A stretch of DNA of 64,000 bases from Chimonanthus salicifolius (lineage: Eukaryota > Streptophyta > Magnoliopsida > Laurales > Calycanthaceae), in the NCBI GenBank assembly GCA_013350335.1, contig CM023538.1, positions 45,440,201-45,504,200 of the forward strand, written 5' to 3'. Made by a program: the position numbers and the translations under genes. Shown in pieces: positions 55,168 to 64,000 of the stretch; position 1 is the first letter of the stretch, and each line of letters opens with the position of its first letter. The notes below the pieces were generated by a model that was given only the letters and a program-made list of their open reading frames with translations, made no database searches and had not been told where the DNA came from.

Positions 55168-55619
55168 CTTAGTGGCTCTACTTAAAAAAAAAAACGGTTC
55201 TTCAATTAGAATTTGACAAATAAGAAAATAAAAAATAAAATAACTTAATTAGCTTCCTTCCGCTCCAAGCAAACTTTAAGATAGAGACAAACTTCTACTT
55301 CCTTTGACTAACCAAACTTGAATTATAAGGAAATAATTTCTTTCCTAAAGATGTCGACCGTGTAAATGGGTACTTGGAAGCCGAAATATAAAAATAAGGC
55401 CTTGACCCATCATATATAGGGCTTGGATAACTGAAAACCTAAATTAAGATCCATTAACTATTTCAAAGTAGCCTTTTTATCCATCAATTTTTTATAAAAT
55501 TCAAGGATGGTAAACCCAATTCTCTATTTTTTTTATAGATGCATTTATTATTTTAGGTGCACTTAGCATAAAAAATTATGAAGCGGACCTTTAGGAGCAA
55601 AATTTTAAGGTCTTAAAAA

Positions 55620-56190
55620 ATTATAAACTGCTCAACTTGATTCATTTATTAAAGAGGTTGACATAAAGTAATTTTAGATGAATTTACATAACCTGACCCA
55701 TTTATTAAATAGATTAAACAAACTCAACTAAACTTTAATAAGTTAACCCAACTCAACCCATTTACAAAGTGGGTCAAGCCAAAGGGTCCTAATCCACTTG
55801 ATCAATGTAGATGATCAAGTTTAAATGAGTTAACCAACTTGACTCATTTATTAAAAGCCTGACTAACTTGATCATACCAAACTTGACCCACTTATTAAAT
55901 GAGTTGGCTAATCCTGAGGGTTGATCCTACTCATACACGACCCACACGTAAATTTAAAAAAAAAAAAATCTTTATCACACAAGTTAAATGGATCCAAGTA
56001 TTCAAATAAGCTTCCCATATATGAAATGGCTGACCTAACCCAAACTATTTATGGGTTGATCCCACTCAAAGCGACCCATTTTTTAAATAGGTTATTCCAA
56101 CCTGAATAATTCTAAATAGGCCAATCTGATCCACAGTTTAAATAACTTATTTATTAAATGAGTCAACCTACTTAGTTCATTTATTAACGG
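55620..56190. repeat. Irregular array of GACCCATTTATTAAATG-type units
   Basis: Eight or nine diverged copies of a unit with ttgacccatttattaaatgag, spaced 35-90 bases. The reconstructed unit is itself an inverted repeat (acccattta and taaatgggt). It probably forms the body of a transposon whose right end is near 56756. Confidence 0.5.
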
Positions 56191-56757
56191 TAGACCAACA
56201 TAATAAATATCAATGTTGTCTTATTTATTAAATTAGTTAACTCAACCTCACTCAACATAAGAGTGCCACTTAGGTCATGAATAATCCTAGATCGCTTGAA
56301 AGAACTTGAAAAAATTAGGTTTCTAATTGACCCAAGCTCGATTGGGGCCAGGTTTTTAACCAAAAAAATTTGGTACCAAATTAGAATTTGGGCAAAGCCT
56401 AGTACATGAAACCCAAGTTTAGCCTGAAAGTCCAAATTTGAACAACAATTGAGAAAATATAATTTTATCTAATTAATATTTTGTATAAATATAAAATTTA
56501 TGTAATATATAATTGAATAATATAAAAGATATTTGTTATTTGTTTCAGGACCAAACAAGCTCAAACACGGATATGTAAACATATACCATTCGACTTTGAA
56601 ATCATGCTTAAGTCTTACAAATAAATTTGTGTTGAGCTCAAATTCGGCTAATTAGGATAACCTACGGTTGTGATTGGGCTCAAGCCCTTTAAATGCAATT
56701 TAGGCCCAAGCTTCAGTAAATCAAAATCTGACCTGACCCACCTAAGTTGCAGTTCTA
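56191..56757. mobile_element. Right part of a hAT-type element
   Basis: The reverse complement of 56735-56757 reads TAGAACTGCAACTTAGGTGG, close to the terminus of the hAT MITE at 35789 (TAGGGCCGCAACTTGGG). The left end and target duplication were not identified. Confidence 0.45.
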
Positions 56758-58160
56758 ACTCGAGACATTTATTAACAAATTTTTCTTCATATAGATCAGT
56801 GGTAAACATGTGAAAACTTTTGAGGTTATAAATCAAATGTCCACTAACCCTTTTCCATCAAAATTCATTTTCATATTAGAATTCATTTTTCCAGTAATCA
56901 GGTATAGAAATATTAGTTATTTCTTTCCACTTTTTTACGTGTGGAAAACATGCACTAAATGTCTTTGCCCTGCCTCATTTAAGGCTCTGGATTGGTGTTT
57001 TGATCTTTACTAGGGCTGAGTTTGTACGAGGGGTATAAGGGTAATGAAATTATCCTTCATTACCCTTGTTTGATAACTAAGAGGTAAGGATAAAATGTCA
57101 AATTTTTTATCCTCATTTCTCACTTTCGAAAACCCTTTTCTTCTAAGGAGTTTTCATATTACCTAGAGTAACTTCTGGTCAAGAGTAATTCCAGATAACC
57201 TCTACAAAATTTACCCTAAACCCTTTGTACGACAGAGAGTCGGTGAGGATGGAGTAAGGGGGAAACTAAAAGGGCTGTTGTACAAACCAGGGTTGCTTGA
57301 GAAGGAAGCCCACTCTCAGATCTTTGATTTAAACTGCCTGTTATAAAATGAGTGTCGTCATCAATTAGCGTTGACTTTCTCCAATTAGCATCGCTAATTG
57401 CTGAATTTTACTATAATTAATTTTGCCTTTCTTTTTCATTCTTCTATTCTTTTTCTATATTTTATTTTCTTTTTTTGTCACTTGTATTTTGTTTCTCTAT
57501 AATTACAATATTCAATTGGTCTCTCCTTGATTGAGGAAGACAGACAAATCTCCAGTGTCAATTTCTAATATCATCAAAAGAGTTTGCTGGTTTTGTTGGT
57601 GCCAAGAACTCTGAAGATTCACTTCAGGAAGAAGTGGGTACATTTCTTGTGTTGTGTAGCCATTTATTTCTTGTTTTTAAAATGTCTCTGTTGTAGCTTT
57701 AAAGGGACCCTGAACACATCTAACATTGAATTCACCCTTTGACATTGAAAGCTAGATTGTGCACACTGCAATTGTAGATTGTAGTTCCACATATAGTTAC
57801 AAATTTTGAAATGGCTGACCAAAGTAAAAATCATTGGATAATCGACTGCAGAAGGCAGTCCAAAAGGGAAGCATGAATGATTATGTTGAGTGACAACAAT
57901 ACCACGAAAGGGTAATCAATCTTCATTATTTCCAATCAAGTTGAAGACTTAATAATTGCTTTGGATTATTAGAGTCCACTAATATGCTCAACTACACAAC
58001 CCAGTTACATCGTTCTGGAAACACAAAGCTATTTACAGAAAATGACTTGATGGCTGATTCTAATTTGAAACCTGAAAACAATATGAATCTCGCAGCCATC
58101 TCTTTCCATGCAAAGTTGGATCCACTGTGTAATTAAGAAAACTTCATTTTTTACGAAGAG
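56758..58160. other. Intergenic sequence and probable 3' region of the TPR gene
   Basis: 57025-57240 holds a MITE-like segment with an inverted repeat (AGGGTAATGAA and TTCATTACCCT) that shares phrases with 47003-47340. 57840-58160 is probably the 3' untranslated region of the minus-strand gene ending at 58161. No open gene. Confidence 0.4.
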
Positions 58161-58214
58161 TTAAGCTGGAATGTTTACTGGGGCAAGTTTCTCTCGCAGC
58201 TTTGCCACCCGTGC
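58161..58214 (-). CDS. Last coding exon of a TPR protein
   Basis: 54 bases encoding ARVAKLREKLAPVNIPA and a TAA stop (58161-58163). It is preceded on the minus strand by a pyrimidine-rich acceptor (tttttatccacttacAG). Joined in phase 0 to the exon at 61704-61820 it gives a continuous reading frame that ends in a short basic, helical tail. See that exon for the domain. Confidence 0.65.
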   Translation of the reverse strand, partial: ARVAKLREKLAPVNIPA

Positions 58215-60218
58215 CTGTAAGTGGATAAAAATCAGTAAAAATGCAAACCATGATCAATGAGAAATGGGATTAAAATGGTAAAATAAAGTGGATGTTCACT
58301 GCATCTCTAAAATCTCCCAACTAGTATGAAGTTTGAAGATGAAAGAACGATTACAAATTGAAATGTATCCCAACATCATAGGTTAAGGCAGTGCAAACCA
58401 ATACGTGGTCCTCATTGACTTGATTCTAGGACCTCACTCCTTTAATGGGTAGATTTCCCTCTTGCTCTATCATTAGAGTAAGCAAAGGGAACCCATTGTC
58501 ATTTGTTGTCGTACAAACCACCGTTTAACCATGCCATGAGTTGTATTACCATAAAAAATGTCATTGTAGCAAATTTCTCATCATATAGTTATTTAGGAAA
58601 ATCTTCACTAGAATATCTTAATATATACAATTAGCCAATTGGAAAGATGTGAAAGACTAATATATATTTTTTGAACTTAATATATACATAAAGTTATCTT
58701 ACAAGATGTATTGAATATTTAGGTACAATCGTAGAGATGGGTGGAGCATGATTTGGATGTAGTTGGTAGGGTTCTATGTGTTAAGGGGAGTACCAATTCA
58801 ACTAAAATGGTCTCTGTAAGACAACATATAGTCTAGCAATGCTCTATAGAATAACTTCTTTTGGACATGGCAACAAATTTTATCGATGAGACACAAGGAG
58901 TGCACCAAAAATTTAAACTTCATAGCTGAAATTGAGAAGAAAGCGGCAAAAATGCCAAATACAACAATAAATAAATAAATAAATAAAACAAGGCTAAATT
59001 ACAAATGAAAAGCAAAGCAACAACAATTAACCAATGCCAATGCTCTCCTTCCAAGCTCGAAATAAATATAATTCAAGAGTTCCATCAAACTCTTTCAAAG
59101 TTGACATCCAAAATATATATATACCAAAGGATTGAGGGCCCACAGAAGAACATCCATGAGTGGGATGGAACTAATAGTGAACCAGGCAAAACCCACCCCA
59201 CACTGAAAAGAAAAATACCGTTCCACACCTAAGGGGTTGACATCCTTAGTTGCATTCTAGCAAAGAGTGCAAACACTAACCATGACAAAGTGCCTCTTAC
59301 GAATGTTGTCACAAGCAAGAACTTTGCCAAGACCAGTGCCTAGCTACAGGGAATAACTTAGGATGGAGCTTTAGAAAGACCAGATAGCTTGATTTACTAA
59401 AGAGATGGAAGAACGGTTTAATTATGAATATGCCCATCGAGGATGGTGCCCAATTGAAGATAAGGAGGCCCAAATGCACAAAATCGATGAAATTGCTCTC
59501 CAATTCTATAATGGAGCGAAGAGAGGGCCTCATGTGCCCACATATATCAGATTTCAAACACATTTGAACCAGCTATGAACTAAGACCTGTTTGGCTCTGT
59601 TTTGTGCCTCAAAAGCCCATGATTTCAGTCCATCTGCTGCCAACACAGTGGACATCCGAATTCCACATCAGATGCGACATCAATGCTGACATGGACAACA
59701 ACATGGTTAAGGAATCTCTCCAAATTTGAAGGGTTTTGGCGCATACAGCGTCTGGGCCTGCTTGACCAAATTAGAAAGCCCAGATTTAGCAAGAAAACCT
59801 TGCTGCGCGTGAACCAGATTTCTGGGCCTGATATAGAACGAAATTGGAGCAGCATTTAAATCCAACAGAATTTTGAATAATGGCTAGGAATGGCTGCTGA
59901 GTTTTAGCAGGGATCAGGATGGATGTGCAGGCTAGATTTTGAATCAGATTGGACACGGATTTGGGAACCTGTTTGCAAGGCAAGAATCCAGATTTGATGG
60001 CTGAGATATGAAGCCTGTTTTCGCCCCGATATACAGCAGATTATATTTTATTTTTCTATTTTTAATGCAATTAGTGATATAATAAATCCAACTGGCAACC
60101 AGCCATTGGATAGTCTTTAAGTTAGTAATAAGCCCATTTAGACAGGCCCTAGGCGTGCCAGGGCAATCACTTAGCAAGTTTTGATATTTATATATTATTT
60201 TTCCTGGTCTTTTGTTGC

Positions 60219-60364
60219 TTGAAAGGCTATAAATTCAATCCTGGATCGAATGTTGTAAGCACATGTTGAAGTGAAGTTAATTTGACTGTCGTTTTGTCAC
60301 TTGAAAGGCTAAATTCAAGCCTTGGTCAAATGTTGTAAGCACAAGATGCAGTGAAGTTAATATG
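60219..60364. repeat. 82-bp tandem duplication
   Basis: ttgaaaggct to tgttgtaagcaca and gtgaagttaat recur at 60219 and 60301 with substitutions and small indels. Confidence 0.8.
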
Positions 60365-61009
60365 ATTTGAAGCTAAGGCTTTGTGTAGTCTCTCCAAGTA
60401 GGTGAGTTCTTTGGATTTCTTTTGAATTTTAATTTGTGTTTATATTTAAATTAATTGTAATTCAAGTGTTGGTTAGTCTTTATTTGGTGAATGTTGAATG
60501 TTCATGTCTTGCATCCAATTGCTGATTGAAATTGAATTCCAAAACCAAATTGGTTCTTAAGAAGGTTCTTCAATTTTCAATTCAAATTAGTGACAGAATT
60601 GAATTCATTGATGCATTTCGTTTAAGAGTTACATTTAATTTGGATCTAATTAATTGCATTAAATCGCTGCGTTCGAATTCCCAATTCATGTTCATATTGA
60701 ATTCTCAGAACACCCAACTTCATTGGTGAAATTGATCACCAATTTATTTTATTCTTTGAGCAGTAACCAAGATCATCAATTTATCCCGGTGAAATTAAAG
60801 TCATCTCTTTCTTTCTTGAGTAAAAGTGAGAGAGAATTTCGAGGTCTTTATCATTGAGATCTTTGATTCAAATTGTAGAATTTGGATCTAAAACTTATCT
60901 TAAGTTGAGGGTTTAAAGAAGTGTCGGAAATTTCTAACATCTTCATTCATTGGATTTATGAGATTTCTTAACAGTTATAACCTTGGCCGTCATCAATTTG
61001 ATAATTTTT

Positions 61010-61578
61010 TTTTATAAAAGCAATAATAAATAGCAAAGTATCATCTGCAAACTGCAAATAAGAAATGATTGGCTCACCAAAATCACCTCAAAACCTCTAA
61101 TAGCTCCACCAATCTCCCTTGCCTTGATAGTCAACTACTAAATCCTTCAGCTACTGTTGTAAAAATGAAAGGCGATGGTGGATCCCCCCAAGACCATTTT
61201 TTTTCTAAGACCTTTATTAGCTAAGATTTGATCCATAATTGACTGTACACTAGAATTGAAAAAGTTGTTCCAATCAGACATGCCATTATCCACTTCATCT
61301 ATCCGCAAACCCGTCCTACCAAACAAGTAGTCCACAAAGTACCAGTTCACATGATTGTAATCCTTTTCCATACCCACCTTAAACAACACTAATTCTCTCC
61401 TATCCTAATTTTTCATATGAATAAACTCTTTTTCTATTAAAATTCCATCTAAAATTTGCCTCTCCTCCATAAACTCATCTTGAGTATCTCCTATAACCAC
61501 CTTCAGCACAACCATCAATCTACTTGCTAGGACTGCAGCCACCAACTTATACATGCTACCAACCAAGCTTCTTAAGTG
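61010..61578 (-). pseudogene. LINE (L1-type) reverse transcriptase fragment
   Basis: On the minus strand: SLVGSMYKLVAAVLASRL, then FMEERQILDGILI, one stop, then MEKDYNHVNWYFVDYLFGR (intact family: EKAYDHVNW), then a degenerate NKGLRKKMV in place of RGLRQGD, and after frameshifts SYLQFADDTLLF (FADD at 61040-61051), the catalytic box. Motif order and spacing are those of plant L1 reverse transcriptase, domains 1-5. Several stops and frameshifts make it dead. It is flanked on the left by a T-run at 61007 and inserted in an intron of the TPR gene. Confidence 0.85.
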
Positions 61579-61703
61579 AGTTCATGCGTTTCATAGCAAT
61601 TACTTTGATTCTTGCATACTCACCAAGAATAATAAAAACAAAAAATTTGCTTGGACTGCTTTTTCAATCAGTTGGCAAAACATGATTAAAAATTGAATCA
61701 AAC

Positions 61704-61820
61704 CTTGAAAGACTTGGAACGGCGAATGGATGGATCCAATGATAAAGCATATGAATATGCATTTTCAGCTGCATCGAATTCATTCATAGCCAAGAAAGCA
61801 TCCCCTTGGTGGATATAAGC
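61704..61820 (-). CDS. Penultimate coding exon of a TPR (tetratricopeptide repeat) protein
   Basis: 117 bases, 39 codons, phase 0 at both ends, with acceptor ctttctgtcacAG and donor AAG|GTTTG. The peptide begins AYIHQGDAFLAMNEFDAAEN and continues AYSYALSLDPSI: a canonical TPR with the usual small/aromatic positions (A..G..F....F..A...Y..AL.LDP) in helices A and B. It joins the exon at 58161-58214, giving a protein ending just after this repeat. Earlier exons lie to the right and were not recognised up to the window edge. The LINE-like material at 62816-64000 may lie in an upstream intron. TPR proteins are scaffolds for protein partners, and this fragment does not tell which. Confidence 0.7.
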
Positions 61821-62604
61821 CTGTGACAGAAAGTAAGTGTTTTCATTTTCATCATTTCGAAGGAAATAAAAAAGTAATTATTTTCTCTTGGCAGAATAAC
61901 ATCTAATCTTAGTGCAGAACAAGTAAATCAAAAGCATCTCATCTTAATTATCAAAGAGAAAAACAGTAAATAAGTAGATATCTCCATAGTGCATATTGGT
62001 TCAAAATGACATCCCAATAAAAAATTTCATGATGTTAATACAAATTCCATTGAATGAGTAGTTTACACCATGAACCACCAAAACAATGATCAAGAACTAA
62101 TAAAGCTTGACAGAACATCTATTAAATGAAGGATTTCACAATAGAAAAAAAAGTATTCACTGCATCGTGGAGTTCGTTGCATATATTATTCACAGTGCCT
62201 GAAGTTTATGCCAGCTCAAGTACAAAAAAAGTGCTAATTACATAGGATTAGGAAGCTGAAAAACAAGAAGCAGCAATTTAAGATTAACACAAACTCAAGG
62301 TTCAGTTAAATAATAACCCAACAGAAGTGAACATTGAAACTAGACTTGTGTGGAACCTTTCGTCAATATGGTTGTCATATATTTGGACAATCTGAGAAAG
62401 GACAAAGGACACCAGTCATGGAGGTATTAAATTCATGGTTTATGGAGTAGATTAGATTCAAAAAGACCTGGTCCGCAAGTGATTAATAGTATTATTAATG
62501 GTGGCACCTTTACTATTATTCATTCACAATGGTGCACTTGAAATCCTGCTTGACCAAGAAAGGATGGAAGAATAATATACTAACCCTTTTCTTTTTTTCT
62601 TTTT
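61821..62604. other. Probable upstream intron of the TPR gene
   Basis: AT-rich sequence with no further recognisable exon on the minus strand. Confidence 0.4.
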
Positions 62605-62692
62605 TCTTTTTTGGCATTTTTCTAAGACCAAGGTAACTAGGCGCCTCACCTGACTAATAATCCTTGGGACATGTGTACCCTTTTTTTATTAT
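62605..62692 (-). mobile_element. SINE-like repeat fragment, minus strand
   Basis: The reverse complement reads gggtacacatgtcccaagga, ttattagtcaggtgaggcgcc and taccttggtctt, matching the 3' body of the family at 31462 and 32653. The tail is the T-rich tract at 62584-62612 on the plus strand. Confidence 0.6.
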
Positions 62693-62814
62693 TTAATGGC
62701 TAAAAGTAGAACAGGGGGAGAAAGTTTAGCGTGGATTAGTAGTCTAGATTGATATAGGCCCTTTTTAATTGTCTAAAACAAAGGATGGATATTGTATCTA
62801 GAAATTGTATACTC

Positions 62815-62815
<1 letters not shown>

Positions 62816-62853
<38 letters not shown>
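62816..62853 (+). repeat. (GA)n microsatellite
   Basis: About 18 AG/GA units directly before the ATG at 62854. Confidence 0.9.
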
Positions 62854-62856
<3 letters not shown>

Positions 62857-63440
62857 GATGAAAATCAGGGAAGGAGAATGAGATCACCTGAACAGGATGG
62901 CGATGTTGTGGGTCCCGATACAGGATTATTGATCCGACTTATTCCACTCTGGAAAGTCAACTGTGTAGTTAAAATTCTACAGGCGATGGCAGGCAGAATC
63001 GGCACAAGGGTGGGAGCTCAGCTAAGGACGGCATTTGGTACGAGATTACTGGCTGGAAAAATCGATCTTTTAGAGAATTAGTGACCACCTCCGTGGCTAA
63101 TCTTTTGGATCTCACCACCAAGAATTGGTTGCAGGGCTTCTTCAAGTAGTTGGGCACTGTCAAGGATGTTTTTGTACCGAGGAAAAAGGATGCGAAGGGA
63201 AGAGTGTTTGGATTCGTCCGGATGGCGTTGAGCATCCAAGCAGAAATAGAAATGCCATGGCCAATGGTCTTCCCCTTAATAGCAGGCATCTACAAGTGAA
63301 TACAACTCACTTTGGGAGGGACAAGAGGATCGGCCATAAGACCTTGTCTATCTGGAAAAGAGCAGAGAAGAAGATGTTAAAAGGAAAAGACAAAAGAGCA
63401 ACTCAACCCAAGAAGTACAACGAAAGTGCTACCTAAGTGA
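62854..63440 (+). pseudogene. LINE ORF1-like remnant with RNA recognition motif
   Basis: An ATG at 62854 opens a 75-codon frame. After a frameshift the RRM follows (63057-63300): SFRELVTTSVANLLDLTTKN with the first strand, one stop, TVKDVFVPRKKDAKGRVFGF with RNP1 (GRVFGFVRM), and after another frameshift MANGLPLNSRHLQVN as the last strand. A lysine-rich tail follows (KKMLKGKDKRATQPKK). An RRM with FVPRKK and a basic tail is typical of ORF1 of plant L1 elements, though a degenerate host RRM gene is possible. Two frameshifts and a stop make it non-functional. Confidence 0.6.
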
Positions 63441-63538
63441 AACTGGGTTTCTATGGTTGGGGAATCCTCCAGGTCCAAGGTGAAAGAAAATGCTAAGGGG
63501 CCTCAGATCAACAACACTATCGAACTGACGTTGGAAAA

Positions 63539-64000
63539 GTTCCAAATGGTCTCGACCTCTGGTAGTCAAAATGATGGGGGGTTCCTCGGTCAGGGTTGTC
63601 TCAAAGACTCTAGAAGAGGAAGGCTTTTATCCCATATTAGCCTTATTGGTGATAAGTGTTTTTTGGCCTCCTTTTCATTAGAGGAAGTAATGTTCCAAAT
63701 GGTTGTCTCGACTCTGGTAGTCAGAACGATGAGGATTCCTCGGTCGGGATTGTCTCAAAGACTCTGGAAGAGATGATGAGTGTTTTTTGGCCACCTTTCC
63801 ATCAAAGGAAGTAAAGTTCCAAATGGCTGTCTCAATCTCTGGTAGTCAGAACGATGGGAGATTCCTCGGTCGGGATTGTCTCCAAGACTCTAGAAGAGGA
63901 AGACTTTTATCCCCATTTTAGCCTTATTGGTGATAAGTGTTTTTTGGCCTCCTTTCCATCAGAGGAAGTAAAGTTCCAAATGGCTGTCTCAATCTCTGGT
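63539..64000 (+). repeat. Tandem repeat downstream of the RRM, units of 124-157 bp
   Basis: Units begin gttccaaatgg at 63539, 63692, 63816 and 63973 (lengths 153, 124, 157; the last runs off the window). Unit 2 lacks about 30 bases (the cttttatccc-ttggtgat segment). The units encode a repeated SGSQND-G-FLG motif in the frame that continues from the RRM remnant. Confidence 0.85.

Larger units (their letters stand above)
58215..61703 (-). other. Terminal intron of the TPR gene, about 3.5 kb
   Basis: It runs from donor GTTTGATT (61703 downward) to acceptor CACTTACAG (58215). It contains a LINE reverse transcriptase fragment (61010-61578) in the same orientation and an 82-bp tandem duplication (60219-60364). 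The stretch 58700-60180 has only short frames with no domain. The length is unusual for a plant intron and is explained by the insertions. Confidence 0.55.

Overview
This is nuclear DNA from a flowering plant with a large, repeat-rich genome. The evidence is several nested LTR retrotransposons (Ty3/gypsy chromoviruses and a Ty1/copia SIRE-like remnant), hAT and Stowaway MITEs, plant LINE fragments, tRNA-derived SINE-like repeats, plant-type splice signals and AT-rich intergenic sequence. Species cannot be named from the sequence. There is no bacterial, plastid or mitochondrial gene content and no CRISPR array.

Layout. 1-19372 is a retrotransposon graveyard: gypsy family A (LTR pieces at 1558, 4107-6752 and 17665-19372; primer-binding site at 6755; decayed protease, RT/RNase H and integrase at 7480-13680), interrupted by a minus-strand element with a tRNA-Asp primer site (C, 9113-12529) and by a minus-strand LTR (E, 15057-17664). 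20990-24437 is the 3' part of a copia element with its LTR. 24.4-35.8 kb is gene-poor: two signal-peptide exons with TATA boxes from a duplicated small secreted-protein gene, a Stowaway MITE, a U2 snRNA-like relic, SINE-like repeats and a hAT element. 35789-47000 is a nest I can resolve to the base: a hAT MITE with an 8-bp target duplication, holding a gypsy chromovirus (D, 35988-46825, minus strand) with a perfect GGTCG duplication. 47603-48136 holds an intronless-looking multi-pass membrane protein. 58161-61820 carries the last two exons of a TPR protein on the minus strand, with a LINE reverse-transcriptase fragment in the intron. The window ends in an RRM-bearing LINE ORF1-like relic with tandem repeats.

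Most interesting signal. At least five unrelated LTR elements here each carry an array of short inverted repeats (dyads), with a different sequence in each family: CTTGACG/CGTCAAG hairpins and TTCAGTCGACTGAA palindromes in D, TTCGGA-N3-TCCGAA in E, GGGACGATCCC in the copia LTR, CACG..CGTG minisatellite hairpins in A, and TTCTAAATTTAGAA in C. In D the two arms of the hairpin change together from unit to unit (CTTGACG/CGTCAAG, CTGGACG/CGTCCAG, CTTGATG/CATCAAG), which suggests that the pairing matters rather than the sequence. D also has an extra two-zinc-knuckle reading frame between its primer site and gag. Family A's LTR has a snRNA-type promoter (USE plus TATA).
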